The position numbers were made by a program, and so were the translations under genes. A stretch of DNA of 7,315 nucleotides. It comes from Pseudomonadota bacterium. Its GTDB lineage: Bacteria; Pseudomonadota; Alphaproteobacteria; Rhizobiales; Xanthobacteraceae. The stretch covers positions 1 to 7,315 of the forward strand of contig JAEXHR010000312.1 in the NCBI GenBank assembly GCA_023449855.1, given 5' to 3'. The notes beneath the pieces were generated by a model. That model did not search any database. It had not been told where the DNA came from and saw only the letters and a program-made list of their open reading frames with translations. Of this stretch, positions 5,870 to 7,315 are shown one piece after another. Position 1 is the first letter of the stretch; the number at the start of each line of letters is the position of its first letter.

Positions 5870-5886
5870 GCTTGATTTACGTTAAC
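5866..5886 (+). promoter_or_regulatory. Candidate regulatory site upstream of the second PilZ gene (CtrA-like)
   Basis: 5866-5880 reads TTAA-N7-TTAC, one base off the core TTAA-N7-TTAA pattern, and overlaps TTTACGTTAAC (5876-5886), which matches the 11-mer before the first PilZ gene at 10 of 11 positions. The 11-mer ends 80 nt before this gene's ATG, against 76 nt for the other. The regulator is not identified; CtrA is a suggestion from the half-site pattern. Confidence 0.35.
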
Positions 5887-5966
5887 TTCGCCCGGCCGCA
5901 GCCAGAGCCTTCCCCGCGGGATGGAACCGCGTAGAGTCCGCCCGTCTCAAACGGGGATTTCAGGAC

Positions 5967-6311
5967 ATGGACGACCGTCGCAAACAGCCGCGCGACAAGG
6001 TGACCTTGGGTGCCACAGCATCGAAGGATCAGAAGGCCAAGGAATGCGTCGTCCGCGACATGTCAGAGGACGGCGCGCGGGTCGAATTCCCGTTCGGCCA
6101 TCGGCCCATCAAGGATCAGATGTCGCTGACCATCGAGCGCGACGGGCGTCCGGTATCCGCGGACATCATCTGGTCGCGAGGCAATGTGGTCGGCGTATCG
6201 TTCAACGATGCGCGCAGCGAAGAAGCATCCGATCTCGACGCGCGCGTCCGCAAGAGCGAGGCGAAGAAGCGCGAACTTCAGATGGAAATCCAGCGGCTGC
6301 TGGGGAAGTAA
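5967..6311 (+). CDS. Short PilZ-domain protein with C-terminal coiled coil
   Basis: A 114-residue protein with one PilZ domain, a candidate cyclic di-GMP receptor. The signature is complete: RxxxR as R5-KQP-R9 and DxSxxG as D31-MSEDG-36. 'SADIIWSRGNVVGVSF' (64-79) forms the late strands of the barrel. The tail from about 83 to 113 is rich in Arg, Lys, Glu and Leu and looks like a short coiled coil that could mediate self-association or partner contact. ATG at 5967 has AGGA (5962-5965) 1 nt upstream, a tight spacing; a slightly weaker GGGG at 5953-5956 may also serve. It shares the 'DRRK..R' start and overall layout with the PilZ protein at 3484-3843, and the two look like paralogues. It is convergent with clpA, with a repeat and a strong terminator between. 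Confidence 0.92.
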   Translation: MDDRRKQPRDKVTLGATASKDQKAKECVVRDMSEDGARVEFPFGHRPIKDQMSLTIERDGRPVSADIIWSRGNVVGVSFNDARSEEASDLDARVRKSEAKKRELQMEIQRLLGK

Positions 6312-6336
6312 TCGGTGCTCGCGCCGCACACTCTCC

Positions 6337-6487
6337 CCTCATCCTGAGGGGCCGCGTAGCGGCGTCTCCCAGCAAATGGCGCAGCCATTTGCAAGGGATG
6401 GCCACGCACTCCGAGCCAAGCCATATCATGGTTCGAGACGGCGCTGTCAGCGGCGCAATTGCGCCGCCAGGCCTCCTCACCATGAGG
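6337..6487. repeat. Composite palindromic repeat element, about 151 nt
   Basis: The stretch between the second PilZ gene and clpA holds no gene but is highly structured. Its ends are CCTCATCCTGAGG (6337-6349) and CCTCACCATGAGG (6475-6487); these pair with each other at 11 of 13 positions. Further in, CGTCTC (6363-6368) pairs with GAGACG (6435-6440). Inside lie a hairpin GCAAATGG/CCATTTGC (6372-6392) and a perfect 16-nt palindrome CGGCGCAATTGCGCCG (6451-6466). I recognise the outer sequence as a repeat frequent in Bradyrhizobium-like genomes. Confidence 0.8.
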
Positions 6488-6500
6488 GACCGGGACAAAC

Positions 6501-6530
6501 AAAAGGCCGGTGATCGCTCACCGGCCTTTT
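6501..6530. terminator. Bidirectional Rho-independent terminator
   Basis: A perfect 13-bp inverted repeat: AAAAGGCCGGTGA (6501-6513), loop TCGC, TCACCGGCCTTTT (6518-6530). The GC-rich stem is flanked by A on the left and T on the right, so it ends in a U-run in either direction. It lies 22 nt past the clpA stop codon and also serves transcripts coming from the second PilZ gene. Confidence 0.93.
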
Positions 6531-6552
6531 GCATTTCAATCTCGTAAAAGCC

Positions 6553-7315
6553 TTACGCCTTCACCAGCCCCTTCGCAGGCCCCGAGCCCTTGCCGGGCTT
6601 CGGCTTCTTCGCGGCGCCGCGCTTGGCGGGCAGTTTTTCCGGCTTCGGCGTCACCGGGCCATCGACGAATTCAAAGCCGATGCTCTCCTGCTCCACGCCG
6701 AGCACTTCCTCGCCCTTCTTCAGGACGACGCGAACATGGCCGCCGTTCTTCAGCTCACCGAACAGCAGCTCTTCGGCAAGCGGCTTCTTGATGTGCTCCT
6801 GGATCACGCGGCCCATCGGGCGCGCACCCATCTGCTCGTCATAGCCGTGCTGGATCAGCCAGGCCTTGGCGGGCTCGGACAGTTCGATGGTGACGTCGCG
6901 GTCCGCCAGCTGGGCTTCCAGCTGCAGCACGAACTTCTCCACCACCATGCCGATGACGTCGGAATTCAGATGGCCGAACGACACGATGGCGTCGAGACGG
7001 TTGCGGAATTCCGGCGCGAACTGGCGGTTGATCGCCTCATGGTCGTCGCCTTCCCGCTTGCTGCGGGTGAAGCCGAAGGCCTGACGGGCGAGATCCGCCG
7101 CACCGGCATTGGTCGTCATGATCAGGATGACGTTGCGGAAATTGACCTGCTTGCCGTTGTGATCGGTCAGCCGGCCGTGATCCATCACCTGCAGCAGCAC
7201 GTTGTAGAGATCCGGATGCGCCTTCTCGATTTCGTCGAGCAGCACCACGCAATGCGGATGCTGGTCCACGCCATCGGTGAGCAGACCACCCTGATCGAAG
7301 CCGACATAACCGGGA
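6553..7315 (-). CDS. clpA: ATP-dependent Clp protease ATP-binding subunit ClpA (C-terminal part)
   Basis: The last 253 residues of ClpA, the AAA+ unfoldase that feeds substrates, including those brought by ClpS, into the ClpP protease. The gene runs off the right edge, so the start, N-domain and first ATPase domain are not seen. The visible part belongs to the second ATPase domain: pore loop 'GYVGFDQGG' (ClpA type), Walker B 'VVLLDEIEKAH', sensor 1 'MTTNAGA', arginine finger in 'FRNRLDA', and sensor 2 'GARPMGR'. After the small domain ('FEFVDGP') there is a tail of about 34 residues rich in Lys, Pro, Gly and Ala. E. coli ClpA has only a short end there; similar tails occur, from memory, in related alphaproteobacteria. 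The TAA at 6553-6555 is followed by a strong terminator. Confidence 0.97.
   Translation of the reverse strand, partial: PGYVGFDQGGLLTDGVDQHPHCVVLLDEIEKAHPDLYNVLLQVMDHGRLTDHNGKQVNFRNVILIMTTNAGAADLARQAFGFTRSKREGDDHEAINRQFAPEFRNRLDAIVSFGHLNSDVIGMVVEKFVLQLEAQLADRDVTIELSEPAKAWLIQHGYDEQMGARPMGRVIQEHIKKPLAEELLFGELKNGGHVRVVLKKGEEVLGVEQESIGFEFVDGPVTPKPEKLPAKRGAAKKPKPGKGSGPAKGLVKA

Noticed and set aside
531..6487. The repeats as a CRISPR array or insertion sequence
   Set aside because: The three repeats are unlike each other, palindromic and isolated; there are no regular spacers, cas genes, transposase frame or target duplications.
5921..6547. A 208-codon open frame overlapping the second PilZ gene
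   Set aside because: It is out of frame with a gene carrying a complete PilZ signature, and it runs through the palindromic repeat and terminator.

Overview
The window looks like chromosomal DNA of a GC-rich alphaproteobacterium, most likely of the Bradyrhizobium / Rhodopseudomonas / Afipia group (Nitrobacteraceae). The reasons are the GC-rich codon use, the presence of ClpA, a Bug/TctC binding protein and short PilZ proteins, and above all three families of palindromic intergenic repeat that I remember as abundant in that group. The genus is an inference from memory, not a search result. I see no CRISPR array, tRNA, rRNA, transposase, integrase or phage gene.

Left part (1-1103): the last 11 codons of an upstream gene, then a HIT-family hydrolase on the + strand. 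Facing it on the - strand is trmO, a tRNA t6A37 methyltransferase. A 75-nt foldback repeat lies between the two convergent 3' ends.

Second part (1118-3328): - strand genes in transcription order azlC -> azlD -> (palindromic repeat pair) -> Bug/TctC-type periplasmic binding protein -> trmO. azlC and azlD share a GTGA stop/start overlap and should form a two-subunit branched-chain amino acid exporter. The binding protein and trmO are 14 nt apart and probably co-transcribed.

Third part (3329-5821): a short PilZ protein (+), convergent with a secreted lytic transglycosylase that carries a C-terminal SPOR domain (-). Divergent from the transglycosylase is a protein resembling the glycine/sarcosine/betaine reductase B subunit (+) in which cysteine replaces the expected selenocysteine.

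Right part (5822-7315): a second short PilZ protein (+), a 151-nt composite repeat, a perfect 13-bp bidirectional terminator, and the C-terminal third of ClpA (-), which runs off the right edge.

Most of the window is ordinary housekeeping and transport. The points most worth following up are (i) an 11-nt motif, TTTAC(C/G)TTAAC, placed 76 and 80 nt before the starts of the two PilZ genes and associated with CtrA-like spaced half-sites; (ii) the selenium-free GrdB-like protein with a CxxC motif and no glycine-reductase partners nearby; and (iii) the three distinct palindromic repeats, each at a gene 3' end. I did not find a convincing new multi-gene system.
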